DNA of 60,617 bases from Bacteroidota bacterium (GTDB lineage Bacteria > Bacteroidota > Bacteroidia > Bacteroidales > F082), in NCBI GenBank assembly GCA_018816765.1, contig JAHIUX010000025.1, positions 1 through 60,617 of the forward strand, given 5' to 3'. Numbering within the stretch: position 1 is the first letter of the stretch; each line of letters begins with the position of its first letter. This document shows positions 36,472 to 44,908 of the stretch, piece after piece. The notes below the pieces were generated by a model. The model did not search any database and was not told where the DNA came from. It saw only the letters and a list, made by a program, of their open reading frames with translations. Made by a program: the position numbers and the translations under genes.

Positions 36472-37986
36472 ATGCCTGAAACACGCGTTCGTTTTGCCCC
36501 AAGTCCAACAGGGCCATTGCACATCGGTGGTGTACGCACCGCCTTGTATAACTATTTGTTTGCCAAAAAACACGGCGGAAAAATGATTCTCCGCATCGAA
36601 GATACCGACCAAACCCGCTTTGTGCCCGGTGCCGAAGCCTACATCATCGAATCGCTCGCATGGTGCGGCATTCATTTCGATGAAGGCATCAGCGAGGGCG
36701 GACCGCATGCGCCATACCGCCAGAGTGACCGGAGGCTGCTGTATGCACAATACAGTGAACAACTGATTAAATCGGGCAATGCTTATTACGCTTTTGATAC
36801 ACCCGATGAGCTTGAACAATTGCGGAAAGAAGCTGAAGCCGGCAAGCAAACCTTCATTTATAACTCCTTAAGCCGAAAATCGCTGCGCAACAGCCTCACG
36901 ATTCCGGCCGCTGAAGTGGAGTCGCTGATCGCCGGCGAAACGCCTTATGTGGTGAGGTTTCTGGTGCCCGAAAACAGCGAAGTGGTGATGGATGATATTA
37001 TCCGGGGAAGGGTGGTGGTGAAAACGGAAACCCTCGACGACAAGGTGTTGTACAAATCAGACGGCTTGCCAACCTATCACCTGGCCAATATTGTTGATGA
37101 TCACCTGATGGAAATCAGCCATGTGATCAGGGGTGAGGAATGGCTGCCTTCGCTGCCTTTGCATGTGTTGCTTTACAAGGCCTTTGGATGGGAAGCCCCT
37201 CAGTTTGCCCATCTGCCGCTATTGTTGAAGCCGGATGGAAATGGCAAGCTCAGCAAACGCGATGGCGACCGGCTGGGCTTTCCGGTATTTCCGATGCAAT
37301 GGCAGGATCCTAAAACAGGAGAAATCTCTTCGGGATACCGCGAATCAGGCTATTATCCGGATGCTTTTGTAAATATGCTGGCCTTGCTTGGCTGGAACCC
37401 GGGAACAGAACAGGAAATTTTCAGCATGGAAGAACTCATTCAGGCCTTCAGCCTTGAAAGGGTAGGCAAGGCAGGATCGAAATTTGATCCGGAAAAAACC
37501 AAGTGGTTCAATCACCAATACCTGATAAATAAAGCAAATGAACAACTTGCCGCTGAATTCATCACGTTTGTCTCCCTGCGGAATATCTCCACAGACCCTG
37601 CTTATGTGCTGAAAATCATTCCGTTGGTCAAGGAAAGGGTGAGCTTTGTCAAAGACCTCTGGGAAGAAACCTTTTTCTTTTTCGAAGCGCCCCAATCCTA
37701 CGATGTGCAGGTAGTTCAAAAACGCTGGAAACAGGAAACACCGGCGCAAATGACCGCACTGGCTTTGGTGCTCGAATCGATTGAGCCTTTTGATACCGCA
37801 CACATTGACGAGGCCATAAAACAATGGATCGAAGCATCAGGATTTGGCATGGGCGCCATCATGAATGCGCTGCGGCTCTTGCTCGTTGGCACCTCGAAAG
37901 GACCACACCTGGGCGATATCATGGCCATCATAGGAAAGCAGGAAAGCCTGAAACGCATTCAAACGGGCCTGCATGCAATAAAATAA
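36472..37986 (+). CDS. gltX: Glutamyl-tRNA synthetase
   Basis: 504 residues from ATG 36472. The class I signatures are intact: FAPSPTGPLHIGG with the HIGH-like HIGG at 17-20, and KLSKRDG (K259). The rest is the Rossmann domain with a stem-contact fold and a C-terminal helical anticodon-binding domain. It charges tRNA-Glu; whether it also serves tRNA-Gln (non-discriminating) cannot be read. It is a single gene after a terminator, with folB 59 bases behind it on the same strand. Confidence 0.96.
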   Translation: MPETRVRFAPSPTGPLHIGGVRTALYNYLFAKKHGGKMILRIEDTDQTRFVPGAEAYIIESLAWCGIHFDEGISEGGPHAPYRQSDRRLLYAQYSEQLIKSGNAYYAFDTPDELEQLRKEAEAGKQTFIYNSLSRKSLRNSLTIPAAEVESLIAGETPYVVRFLVPENSEVVMDDIIRGRVVVKTETLDDKVLYKSDGLPTYHLANIVDDHLMEISHVIRGEEWLPSLPLHVLLYKAFGWEAPQFAHLPLLLKPDGNGKLSKRDGDRLGFPVFPMQWQDPKTGEISSGYRESGYYPDAFVNMLALLGWNPGTEQEIFSMEELIQAFSLERVGKAGSKFDPEKTKWFNHQYLINKANEQLAAEFITFVSLRNISTDPAYVLKIIPLVKERVSFVKDLWEETFFFFEAPQSYDVQVVQKRWKQETPAQMTALALVLESIEPFDTAHIDEAIKQWIEASGFGMGAIMNALRLLLVGTSKGPHLGDIMAIIGKQESLKRIQTGLHAIK

Positions 37987-38045
37987 CAAAAGCGCCTGTA
38001 ATGGCTCCATAGCGGGCAATGCAGGCCGATTAACACTGCGCATAT

Positions 38046-38396
38046 ATGTCGACCATCTCAATCGAAGGAATGGAATTTTACGCCTACCATGGCTGTTTTG
38101 CCGAAGAAAAGGTCATCGGCACCCGCTTCGTTGTGGACCTGTATCTTGAAACAGATACCGCTGAAGCAGAACAGACTGATAACCTGGAACATACCGTAAA
38201 CTACCTTGCCGTCTATCAACTTGTGCGCAAGGAGATGGAGCATAAATCGAATTTGCTTGAACACGTTGGCCGGCGCATCATCGACAAAACAATGCAGCGC
38301 TTTCCGATGGTGCAAAAAGTGACTGTCAAGGTAAAAAAGATGAATCCCCCGCTGGGAGGCAAAATGGATTTTGTGTCCTTAACAATTACCTCCTGA
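38046..38396 (+). CDS. folB: Dihydroneopterin aldolase
   Basis: 116 residues, typical length. The FolB pattern is visible: GMEFYAYHGCFAEEKVIGTRF near the N-terminus with the catalytic glutamate region, ENTVNYLAVY-like core (HTVNYLAVYQLV), and the C-terminal VKVKKMNPPLGGKMDF with the conserved lysine. It converts dihydroneopterin to 6-hydroxymethyl-dihydropterin in folate synthesis. The CWC gene starts 1 base after its stop. Confidence 0.92.
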   Translation: MSTISIEGMEFYAYHGCFAEEKVIGTRFVVDLYLETDTAEAEQTDNLEHTVNYLAVYQLVRKEMEHKSNLLEHVGRRIIDKTMQRFPMVQKVTVKVKKMNPPLGGKMDFVSLTITS

Positions 38397-38397
38397 G

Positions 38398-38607
38398 ATG
38401 AAACTCATCGAACCTGAAAAATGTCCGCGCTGCGGCAATGATTTTCACTGCAGCAAATCGGCCCGGTGCTGGTGCTACGCAGTGAGCATCGAGGTGTCGC
38501 TGCTCGAGCAAATACAGGAAAAGTGGGCAGGCTGTCTGTGTCCCGACTGCCTCAAGGCATTGGCAAAAAAAAGCAGAGATGAAGGTTTTGTTGATTTGGT
38601 GAAATAA
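38398..38607 (+). CDS. Cysteine-rich CWC-family small protein
   Basis: 69 residues, starting 1 base after folB. Cysteines occur as CPRCG, FHC, RCWC and CLCPDC, the pattern of the cysteine-rich CWC family, and would bind one or two zinc ions. The role is not known; similar proteins are often encoded next to unrelated metabolic genes. The last bases of the gene contain the -33 element of the tRNA-Cys promoter. Confidence 0.75.
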   Translation: MKLIEPEKCPRCGNDFHCSKSARCWCYAVSIEVSLLEQIQEKWAGCLCPDCLKALAKKSRDEGFVDLVK

Positions 38608-38617
38608 ATTATCTTTG
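38587..38617 (+). promoter_or_regulatory. Promoter of tRNA-Cys
   Basis: TTTG (38587-38590), 19-base spacer, TATCTTTG (38610-38617): an ideal Bacteroidota promoter, with its upstream half lying in the coding sequence of the CWC gene. The tRNA starts 13 bases after the -7 box. Confidence 0.75.
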
Positions 38618-38629
38618 CACTCCCAAAAT

Positions 38630-38700
38630 GGTCTCGTGGCCGAGTGGTTAGGCAGCGGTCTGCAAAACCGTGTACAGCGGTTCGAATCCGCTCGAGACCT
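38630..38700 (+). tRNA. tRNA-Cys (GCA)
   Basis: The acceptor stem pairs GGTCTCG with CGAGACC and the discriminator base is T. The D arm is GCCGAGTGGTTAGGC, the anticodon loop CTGCAAA has GCA, and the T arm is GCGGTTCGAATCCGC. CCA is not encoded. It is the usual single tRNA-Cys of its class. Confidence 0.95.
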
Positions 38701-38820
38701 CGCAATAACTGCATAGATGTGCAGGAAAAGGAATCAGGGCAACAATGTCCTGATTTTTTTTTGCCTTTTTTGTTGAAAAGCCACCATAAAAAAGCCCCTT
38801 AAATCCGGGGCTGATTGCTG

Positions 38821-38893
38821 AGCCTTCCACGGGACTCGAACCCGCGACCTGCTCATTACGAGTGAGCTGCTCTACCAACTGAGCTAAGAAGGC
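38821..38893 (-). tRNA. tRNA-Thr (CGT)
   Basis: Minus strand. The acceptor stem pairs GCCTTCT with GGAAGGC. The D arm has AGCTCAGTTGGTAGAGC, the anticodon stem GCTCA/TGAGC closes a loop CTCGTAA with anticodon CGT (codon ACG), and the T arm is GCGGGTTCGAGTCCCGT. CCA is not encoded. It points away from tRNA-Cys. Confidence 0.95.
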
Positions 38894-38906
38894 TTGAAAT
38901 TGGCTG

Positions 38907-38914
38907 CAAAAGTA
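38907..38914 (-). promoter_or_regulatory. -7 element of tRNA-Thr
   Basis: TACTTTTG on the minus strand, an exact match, 13 bases before the tRNA. Confidence 0.6.
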
Positions 38915-39003
38915 ACATTTTCCGGGTATATGCAGCCAACCCATTCCTGTTACATTTCAGCATGATTGCTTTTCTTTTTGGCTGCTTTTTCTAAATTTGC
39001 GTC

Positions 39004-39504
39004 ATGACACAGCCCGCAAACACCTACAAGGTACTATTTGTCTGCCTTGGTAACATCTGCCGCTCGCCTGCTGCAGAAGCAATTTTTACGGATTATGCCC
39101 ATAAACATCAGCTGAAAGTAACCGTTGATTCGGCCGGAACATCAAACTGGCACGAAGGCGAAAAGGCCGACCAACGCATGCGTACCCACGCCCGATCAAG
39201 GGGTTACGACATCACCAGCTTGTCACGGCCATTTTTACCCGCTTCTGATTTCGACCGCTTCGACCTGATTGTTCCGATGGATGATCAGAATTATTACGAC
39301 CTCCGTGCCCTGGCACGTACCCAGGACGAAGTTGACAAAATCATGAAAGTCAGCGAATTGATTAAATCTACTTCCTATACCTATATTCCTGATCCTTACT
39401 ATGGCGGAGCCTCTGGTTTCGACCTGGTGATCGATTTGCTGGAAGATGTGGCGGAAAACTTATGCGAACATATCGCAGCCATCAAACACACGCTGGGCAA
39501 ATAG
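39004..39504 (+). CDS. Low-molecular-weight protein-tyrosine phosphatase
   Basis: 166 residues. The phosphate-binding loop VCLGNICRSP has the nucleophile C14, C19 and R20 in the CX5R motif, and the general-acid loop appears as IPDPYYGG. It removes phosphate from tyrosine (or arginine) residues; in bacteria such enzymes often control polysaccharide export kinases, but no such kinase is in the window. The start is the first ATG in frame, only a few bases after a TAAATTTG sequence, so the promoter is unclear. Confidence 0.92.
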   Translation: MTQPANTYKVLFVCLGNICRSPAAEAIFTDYAHKHQLKVTVDSAGTSNWHEGEKADQRMRTHARSRGYDITSLSRPFLPASDFDRFDLIVPMDDQNYYDLRALARTQDEVDKIMKVSELIKSTSYTYIPDPYYGGASGFDLVIDLLEDVAENLCEHIAAIKHTLGK

Positions 39505-39547
39505 GGCTGAAAAGGTGTATTTCTCCAGGTTTGACGTAAAGAAACCG

Positions 39548-40123
39548 TCAATTGCTGCTAATTTGCTGCTTTCTCAGCCTTGAAATGATTTTATTTCCCC
39601 GGCATTTAAAACCTGCACTCCCAAAGCTGATCAGTTCCTGAATTTGCTGAATGAGCTCCGCTGAAAGTTCAGGTTCTTCGAGGCAAATGCGGTAGAGTAT
39701 CTGCATGGCGTTGCATCTCACGGCAATGGCATATCTTTCCGAAACCAACCATTGCATACAGGCTTCAAACAATTCGCCCTGATATTGGGGAGGAACAGGT
39801 GCCCCATCAATGACACGGAGCAGGCTGCGCCTTACGCTGTCTTCTTTTGCCGAAAGCACAAGGCAGATGAGTTTTTCCTGATGGGGGACAAGCAGGGTGG
39901 CATCCAGGTCGAAGGCATTGCTCAGCAGCCAGGCCGCACGGCGGGCATCGCCTGGCTCGCCGCTTTCGATCACATCGCTGACAAGGGCGATAAGTTCAGG
40001 ACGGGCCAACAGGTGGCTGGCTAAGAGGCTAAAATGCTGCTTTGAAAGTGGTTTTCGGAGCAAGCCGATCAGCTCTTCCCGCTCATCCTGAATCTGCTGC
40101 ATGATTTCATCATTTAGCGCCAT
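39548..40123 (-). CDS. HEAT-like helical repeat protein, function unknown
   Basis: 191 residues, mostly alpha-helical, with repeating helix pairs of about 35 residues containing Arg/Ala-rich turns (DARRAAWLLSNAF, SVRRSLLRVIDGA, AVRCNAMQILYRI), like HEAT or armadillo repeats. The C-terminus is basic (NKIISRLRKQQ). No catalytic residues and no signal peptide, so a cytoplasmic scaffold is likely. It overlaps the end of the nitroreductase gene by 10 bases and is translated after it. Confidence 0.6.
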   Translation of the reverse strand: MALNDEIMQQIQDEREELIGLLRKPLSKQHFSLLASHLLARPELIALVSDVIESGEPGDARRAAWLLSNAFDLDATLLVPHQEKLICLVLSAKEDSVRRSLLRVIDGAPVPPQYQGELFEACMQWLVSERYAIAVRCNAMQILYRICLEEPELSAELIQQIQELISFGSAGFKCRGNKIISRLRKQQISSN

Positions 40124-40632
40124 TCAACAATGCTGCTCAAGGGCTTGCGGACCTTTGGCACAACCATCAATCCCTTTTCACTGGGATAGCCCAACGGAGT
40201 TATGGCAAAAACCATTTCTTCGGGCTTCAGTCCGAGTGCCTTATGCAGAATTTCTGGTTCAAAGGCTGCAATCCAGCAGGTTCCGAGTCCTTCGGCGGTG
40301 GCTGCCAGAATGATGTGGTCCATGGCAATGGTGAGGTCCGTTTCAAGGGCATTGTAACCATCATACTTTCGTTCCCAGGCGTCTTCGCGCCGGCCTTTTA
40401 CCACGATCACAACAGGCGCCTGCCAGAACCAGTCGCGCGCATAGGCTTTGTGCACCTCCTTCAACACCTCAGCTGAGGTAATCACCACAAAGGTCCAGGG
40501 CTGGTTGTTTTTTGCCGAAGGGGCCATCCGGCCGGCTTCGAGTATCCTTAACAATTTGTCTTTTTCTACCGCTTTGGCAGGTTCGTATCCCCGAATGCTT
40601 GAGCGAAGTCGTACCAGGTCGTTGAAGTTCAT
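40114..40632 (-). CDS. Nitroreductase-family flavoprotein
   Basis: 172 residues, a short member of the family. RSSIRGYEPAK is the typical FMN-contact start, APSAKNNQPWTFVV follows, then ILAATAEGLGTCWIAAF and GYPSEK near the end. It binds FMN and reduces nitro- or quinone-like compounds with NAD(P)H; the physiological substrate is not known. First gene of a pair with the HEAT-like gene. Confidence 0.88.
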   Translation of the reverse strand: MNFNDLVRLRSSIRGYEPAKAVEKDKLLRILEAGRMAPSAKNNQPWTFVVITSAEVLKEVHKAYARDWFWQAPVVIVVKGRREDAWERKYDGYNALETDLTIAMDHIILAATAEGLGTCWIAAFEPEILHKALGLKPEEMVFAITPLGYPSEKGLMVVPKVRKPLSSIVEWR

Positions 40633-40682
40633 GATATTTCGGATATTGCGCGTTTAAGCTGTTTTGTGCAGGCCAAAAATAG

Positions 40683-40690
40683 TAAGTTTG
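40683..40690 (+). promoter_or_regulatory. -7 element of the thioesterase gene
   Basis: TAAGTTTG, an exact match, 16 bases before the ATG at 40706. It makes the longer frame starting at 40664 unlikely. Confidence 0.4.
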
Positions 40691-40705
40691 TACAAAATTA
40701 ACCAA

Positions 40706-41101
40706 ATGTCGGACGTATTCCACATCGAACTGAAAGTAAGGGACTATGAGTGTGATATGCAGGGCGTTGTGAACAATGCCAACTACCAGCATTACCTCGA
40801 ACATGCCCGTCACGAATACCTTCCCTTGCTTGGCCTCGACTTCGCCCGCCTAACAGCAGAAGGCGTCATCCTGGTGGTGAAACGCATTGAACTCGATTAC
40901 CACTTTCCGCTCCGCAGCGGCGATTCGTTCACCGTCAGCTGCAGGCCTGAGCGGATTTCGCCCCTGCGTTTTGGTTTTCACCAGCAGATTCACCGCCTTG
41001 CCGACAATAAACTGATTGTGGATGCCAGGGTGGTTGCAACCGCCATCAACCGGCAGGGAAGGCCTTTTCTTCCCCCTGAAATCGACAAGGCTTTTGCCTG
41101 A
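40706..41101 (+). CDS. Hotdog-fold acyl-CoA thioesterase (YbgC/4HBT type)
   Basis: 131 residues from ATG 40706, starting MSDVFHIELKVRDYECDMQG. The hotdog signature DMQGVVNNANYQHYLEHAR is present, with the catalytic Asp at D17. It hydrolyses acyl-CoA or acyl-ACP thioesters; substrate unknown. It is a single gene. Confidence 0.88.
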   Translation: MSDVFHIELKVRDYECDMQGVVNNANYQHYLEHARHEYLPLLGLDFARLTAEGVILVVKRIELDYHFPLRSGDSFTVSCRPERISPLRFGFHQQIHRLADNKLIVDARVVATAINRQGRPFLPPEIDKAFA

Positions 41102-41313
41102 AAAAAAGGCTTCAGCTGTGCATATTGATTCCCTTTCCTGCTGATCGGGCCGCGCTACTTCGCCCGCCTGTTAGTCTAGGGTAATGAACCGATGCCTTTC
41201 CGGTTGATTCCCTTATTGATTCCCTTTCGATGCCTGACTTACTTTGTGGCTGGATTATTGCCGTTTGATGCCTTTGGCAAAAACAAACAATATACACTTA
41301 AAAACAGCCTATT

Positions 41314-43053
41314 ATGAAAAAAATGCTTTACTTTCTTGCCTTGCTCATCAGCCCTGCGGCCTTTGCACAATCGCTGAACTGGGCTTATAGTTTCACCAAC
41401 ACCGTGGTACTCGAACAAGTGGATGATATCAGTGGTGACGGGAACAATCACTTTGCCATTATCGGTTCCGGAAACACCGGCATTAGCATGGACCCCATCA
41501 ATGGTGATCCTGCATTTAATTCGCCCGGTGGTTTTCTGGCCGTGTATAATGCCCAGCCAGCAATTCAATGGATAAAACCCACCATCGGGTTCGCTTCCGG
41601 ACTAAAAATGACTACGAACGGAGACGTCTATGTCTGTGGAAAATTCAGTGGAACCGTCGATTTTGACCCGTCTGCAGGGGAGTATTTTCTCAGCTCATCG
41701 GGAGGCGATGCCTACCTGCAGAAATTTGATGGTTCCGGAAATTTTCAGTGGGCAATAAATGCCAGTACGGATGGCTACACTTCCGAAATCGGTGTGCTTC
41801 CCAACGGGGATATCCTGGTGGCCGGCCGCAGCGATATTGATGCCGTGGTGACCCTGAGCGACCAGAGTACGGTAAACCTGCCAAAAGGCCTTTACCTGCT
41901 TGTGTTCAGTCCGTCGGGCAGCTTTATCAACGCATTCAGTATTTCTGTTCCGGCACCGGCAGCTTATATGTATGTGTATGACCTGACAGTTGACAACAAC
42001 AGCAATTGCTATCTGAGCGGAACCCTCGACGGGGTGGCTGATTTCGACCTGGGAACAGGAGAAGTGAACACAGCGCAGACAAATGGCTACGATGCATACG
42101 TGGTGAAATACAACAGCAGTTTTGGCCTGGAGTGGTTTAAGCTGTTCGGTGATACCAACACACCGGTGGGCTGGGATAAAGCCCGTTCGGTAAGTGTGGA
42201 CGCATCAGGAAATGTGTATGCTGTCGGGGAGTTTACCTGGACAACGGATTTTGACCCGGTAAATCCCGGAAACTTTGCGCTTCAATCAGATGACAATTCT
42301 CAGGTGCCCAGTGGATTTATCCTTCAGTGGACCCCATCGGGGAACCTCAACTGGGTTAAAAAAATCGGAAACAACAACACTACCGGCGACAGCGATTATG
42401 CCAGCGTGAGCATTCTGGACACCTACCTTGACGGCAATTCACTCTTTGTTGCGATGGAAGGATTTGGCTATGTTGACGTTGACCCTTCGGAAAATGAAGT
42501 TATTCTCCACGATGGGTCGGCCGCTTACACAGGCATCATCTTTGGAAAATACAGCCTATCGGGTGATTATCAGGCAGCCTTTCAGATCAGTGGCCCCAAT
42601 TCGTCGGTGATCACCAAAGGTTTTGAAAAGCTTCAACAGGCCAGTTTCGCAACCACAGGCACCTTCCAGAAAATTGTCGATTTTGACCCTTCGGATGAAA
42701 CGCACCTGCTCGAAACCGACATCAACGGGATGTTTTACGATTTCGACAAAGACATTTTCATTGCCCGCTACACCTTTGGCGATCCGAGCGCCATCAACGA
42801 ACCAACCAACAACCAACAAGTCATGATCTATCCAAACCCTTTCCAGCAATACCTGTCGGTAAACAACCAGTCGCAGCAGCACATTCAGGTGATGAATCTG
42901 TATGATTTGCAGGGCAGACTAGTGCTTACCTCAGAATATGCAAACAGCCTCCAAATTCCGGATGTTCAGGTCGGTGTGTACACACTAGAAATCATTTTCG
43001 ACGACCTTTCTATTGTCCGTAAAAAGGTGATTAAACAACATACCGGCTTCTAA
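41314..43053 (+). CDS. T9SS cargo with repeated DFDP beta-propeller-like units
   Basis: 579 residues. Signal peptide 1-19 (ending AAFAQS). The body has about five units of 65-75 residues carrying the pattern (V/T)DFDP...S...(A/D)xxxKY...G...W (VDFDPSAGEYFL, ADFDLGTGEVNT, TDFDPVNPGNF, VDVDPSENEV, VDFDPSDETHLL), like SBBP-type propeller repeats. The C-terminus is a T9SS sorting domain (MIYPNPFQQYLSVNN to KKVIKQ). No catalytic motif. A secreted surface or adhesive protein is likely. An intrinsic terminator follows at 43089. Confidence 0.72.
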   Translation: MKKMLYFLALLISPAAFAQSLNWAYSFTNTVVLEQVDDISGDGNNHFAIIGSGNTGISMDPINGDPAFNSPGGFLAVYNAQPAIQWIKPTIGFASGLKMTTNGDVYVCGKFSGTVDFDPSAGEYFLSSSGGDAYLQKFDGSGNFQWAINASTDGYTSEIGVLPNGDILVAGRSDIDAVVTLSDQSTVNLPKGLYLLVFSPSGSFINAFSISVPAPAAYMYVYDLTVDNNSNCYLSGTLDGVADFDLGTGEVNTAQTNGYDAYVVKYNSSFGLEWFKLFGDTNTPVGWDKARSVSVDASGNVYAVGEFTWTTDFDPVNPGNFALQSDDNSQVPSGFILQWTPSGNLNWVKKIGNNNTTGDSDYASVSILDTYLDGNSLFVAMEGFGYVDVDPSENEVILHDGSAAYTGIIFGKYSLSGDYQAAFQISGPNSSVITKGFEKLQQASFATTGTFQKIVDFDPSDETHLLETDINGMFYDFDKDIFIARYTFGDPSAINEPTNNQQVMIYPNPFQQYLSVNNQSQQHIQVMNLYDLQGRLVLTSEYANSLQIPDVQVGVYTLEIIFDDLSIVRKKVIKQHTGF

Positions 43054-43088
43054 ACATCAACAATAAAAGCAAACATGCTTGTTCAATT

Positions 43089-43122
43089 CCCGGGCTACCC
43101 TGATCAACTTGCCCGGGTTTTT
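43089..43122 (+). terminator. Intrinsic terminator after the DFDP-repeat gene
   Basis: CCCGGG (43089-43094), 17-base loop, CCCGGG (43112-43117), then TTTTT. Confidence 0.7.
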
Positions 43123-43161
43123 GCTTTTAAGGTCAGCAGCGGTATATTTCAAACACTTGTT

Positions 43162-43169
43162 TATATTTG
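43162..43169 (+). promoter_or_regulatory. -7 element of the DUF1207-like gene
   Basis: TATATTTG, an exact match, about 55 bases before ATG 43224. Confidence 0.4.
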
Positions 43170-43223
43170 TTCACCGATAACCCGGCCACCCAGGCAAAAT
43201 GTCCGTGGCTCCGATTTTAACCG

Positions 43224-44087
43224 ATGATCAACATAAACAGCAAGGTACTGTTCGTTTGGTTGCTGCTGATTTCAGTTTCAGCAAAAGCCGGCGACCTGGA
43301 TTCAAAGGCCCTTTGGCTGCCAAAATCCAATGTGTTTCCTTCATTGCTCTTCGACACACAGGAAGCCCGCACCGGTGGCTCATTGTATGGTTTTCGCGCC
43401 AATGACCGGTGGCAAAACAGGGGGTTCGGCAATTTTTCGGTGGGTTTCAGGCGCAACATCATCAGGTGGCACGATCAAACAGCAAAACAGCGCGAACTGG
43501 GTTTCGAGCTGGCCGTTAACACCCAGTTCATCTTCGAAAAACCCTTTGAGGTGTTCCAGGTAAACCTGTTCAGCGTCGATTTCAAGGTCGGGCTGCATTA
43601 TCAATGGCAGCTTAACAACAATATCAGGCTGAGGGCCAGAATATACCATGTGTCGTCGCACCTGGGTGATGATTTCATTTACCGTTACTTTATCACCCAT
43701 TTTCTCGATAACCCGCGCATCTTCGAGGTGATTGACCTGTCGGCCGCCTACCAGCTGAACCATTGGCTTTTCTATGCCAACCTGGGCCTGATTCCGCATT
43801 CTGCTTACGAACGAAAGCCACTCATCGTTCAGGCCGGCACGCAATGGGAATCGGCTGTTAAGGGCAAAAACTGGCTGAAATGGCTTGCCGGTTTTGATGT
43901 TCGCGCAGAGCAGGAATCGGCTTTCCATCCCGGACTGCACCTTGGCGCCGGACTGCGGCTTGGAATGCCCGACGCCATGCCTTTCACCGTCATGATCGAC
44001 TATTACGCCGGTTATATTCCTCACAGCCTGTTCGATCGGGCCAACATCCAGTGGGTTGGGGCATCGTTGTTGTTTCATCCTTTCTGA
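43224..44087 (+). CDS. DUF1207-like outer membrane protein
   Basis: 287 residues with a signal peptide (1-22, ending AKAGD). SNVFPSLLFDTQEA near the start and IYHVSSHLGDDFIYRY in the middle fit the DUF1207 family (the HxSSHLGDE motif). The remainder alternates strand-forming residues and ends in LLFHPF, as in a small beta barrel. It is probably in the outer membrane. No role is known to me. It stands as a single gene before mgsA. Confidence 0.62.
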   Translation: MININSKVLFVWLLLISVSAKAGDLDSKALWLPKSNVFPSLLFDTQEARTGGSLYGFRANDRWQNRGFGNFSVGFRRNIIRWHDQTAKQRELGFELAVNTQFIFEKPFEVFQVNLFSVDFKVGLHYQWQLNNNIRLRARIYHVSSHLGDDFIYRYFITHFLDNPRIFEVIDLSAAYQLNHWLFYANLGLIPHSAYERKPLIVQAGTQWESAVKGKNWLKWLAGFDVRAEQESAFHPGLHLGAGLRLGMPDAMPFTVMIDYYAGYIPHSLFDRANIQWVGASLLFHPF

Positions 44088-44186
44088 CCGGCATCAGGTT
44101 TAGTTTGTGCAGTACTGATCCACCAGTGGACGCGTTTCATACCGCCAGCTGGATTTCTTCCGATATTTGCATAAAATTATGTTCCC

Positions 44187-44630
44187 ATGATACAGAAAAC
44201 CATCGCCCTTGTGGCACATGATAACCGGAAAAAAGACCTTTTCGACTGGGTTGCCCACAACCGCGAAATGCTGAAGGAACACAAGGTGTTTGCTACCGGA
44301 ACTACCGGCAAAATGGTTGCCGAAGTGCTGAATGATGTCACGAGGCTCAAATCAGGGCCGTTGGGCGGCGATCAGCAACTGGGCGCACTCATCGCTGAAG
44401 GAAAAATCGATTACCTTATCTTTTTCTGGGACCCGATGACCAGCCAGCCACACGATGTGGATGTGAAAGCCCTGCTGCGGATGTCGGTGCTGTACAACGT
44501 TCCTACGGCCTGCAACAGATCGACGGCCGACTTCCTGATCACCTCGAGCCTTTACGGAGACAAGGTATACAAAGCCATTCTTAAAGATTATTCGATTTAC
44601 CTGAACCGGAATACAGAACAGCCTGCCTGA
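44187..44630 (+). CDS. mgsA: Methylglyoxal synthase
   Basis: 147 residues, full length. Family residues are present: H11-D12 ([10 protein letters not shown]), the phosphate loop ATGTTGKM (36-43), [11 protein letters not shown] with the catalytic Asp at about D62, and [17 protein letters not shown] with H89. It converts dihydroxyacetone phosphate to methylglyoxal and phosphate, a bypass used when sugar phosphates build up. It ends before a bidirectional terminator. Confidence 0.95.
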   Translation: MIQKTIALVAHDNRKKDLFDWVAHNREMLKEHKVFATGTTGKMVAEVLNDVTRLKSGPLGGDQQLGALIAEGKIDYLIFFWDPMTSQPHDVDVKALLRMSVLYNVPTACNRSTADFLITSSLYGDKVYKAILKDYSIYLNRNTEQPA

Positions 44631-44703
44631 GTGTAGCCAGACTGAACCCGGGTGGTGAAGCGCGCACGATGAGCTACAGCTGCTATTTCAGGACAAAAAA
44701 CAA

Positions 44704-44740
44704 CCCCTAACAAGTTGATTGCTCACTTATTAGGGGTCTT
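44704..44740. terminator. Bidirectional terminator between mgsA and tRNA-Arg
   Basis: CCCCTAA (44704-44710), 19-base loop, TTAGGGG (44730-44736), then TCTTTT on the plus strand and a T run on the minus strand. Confidence 0.7.
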
Positions 44741-44743
44741 TTG

Positions 44744-44815
44744 TAGCCCCACCAGGACTCGAACCTGAATTTAAAGTTTAGGAAACTTCCGTTCTATCCC
44801 TTGAACTATGGGGCC
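44744..44815 (-). tRNA. tRNA-Arg (CCT)
   Basis: Minus strand. The acceptor stem pairs GGCCCCA with TGGGGCT, including one G-T pair. The anticodon stem GAAGT/ACTTT closes a loop TTCCTAA with anticodon CCT (codon AGG), and the T loop is TTCGAGT. CCA is not encoded. Confidence 0.93.
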
Positions 44816-44824
44816 ATTCGGCTG

Positions 44825-44832
44825 CAAAATTA
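44825..44832 (-). promoter_or_regulatory. -7 element of tRNA-Arg
   Basis: TAATTTTG on the minus strand, with a TTG 20 bases upstream (44855-44853). It lies 9 bases before the tRNA. Confidence 0.6.
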
Positions 44833-44908
44833 GGATATTTTTTTTCCTCAGGCAATAGTGCAAACGTATTCGCTCCCGTCAAGCAATATTGCGGCTTTGT
44901 TTTACGGT

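Noticed and set aside
38992-38999. TAAATTTG as promoter of the tyrosine phosphatase gene
   Set aside because: It lies only 5 bases before the ATG, so transcription would begin at or after the start codon. A leaderless mRNA is possible but not supported.
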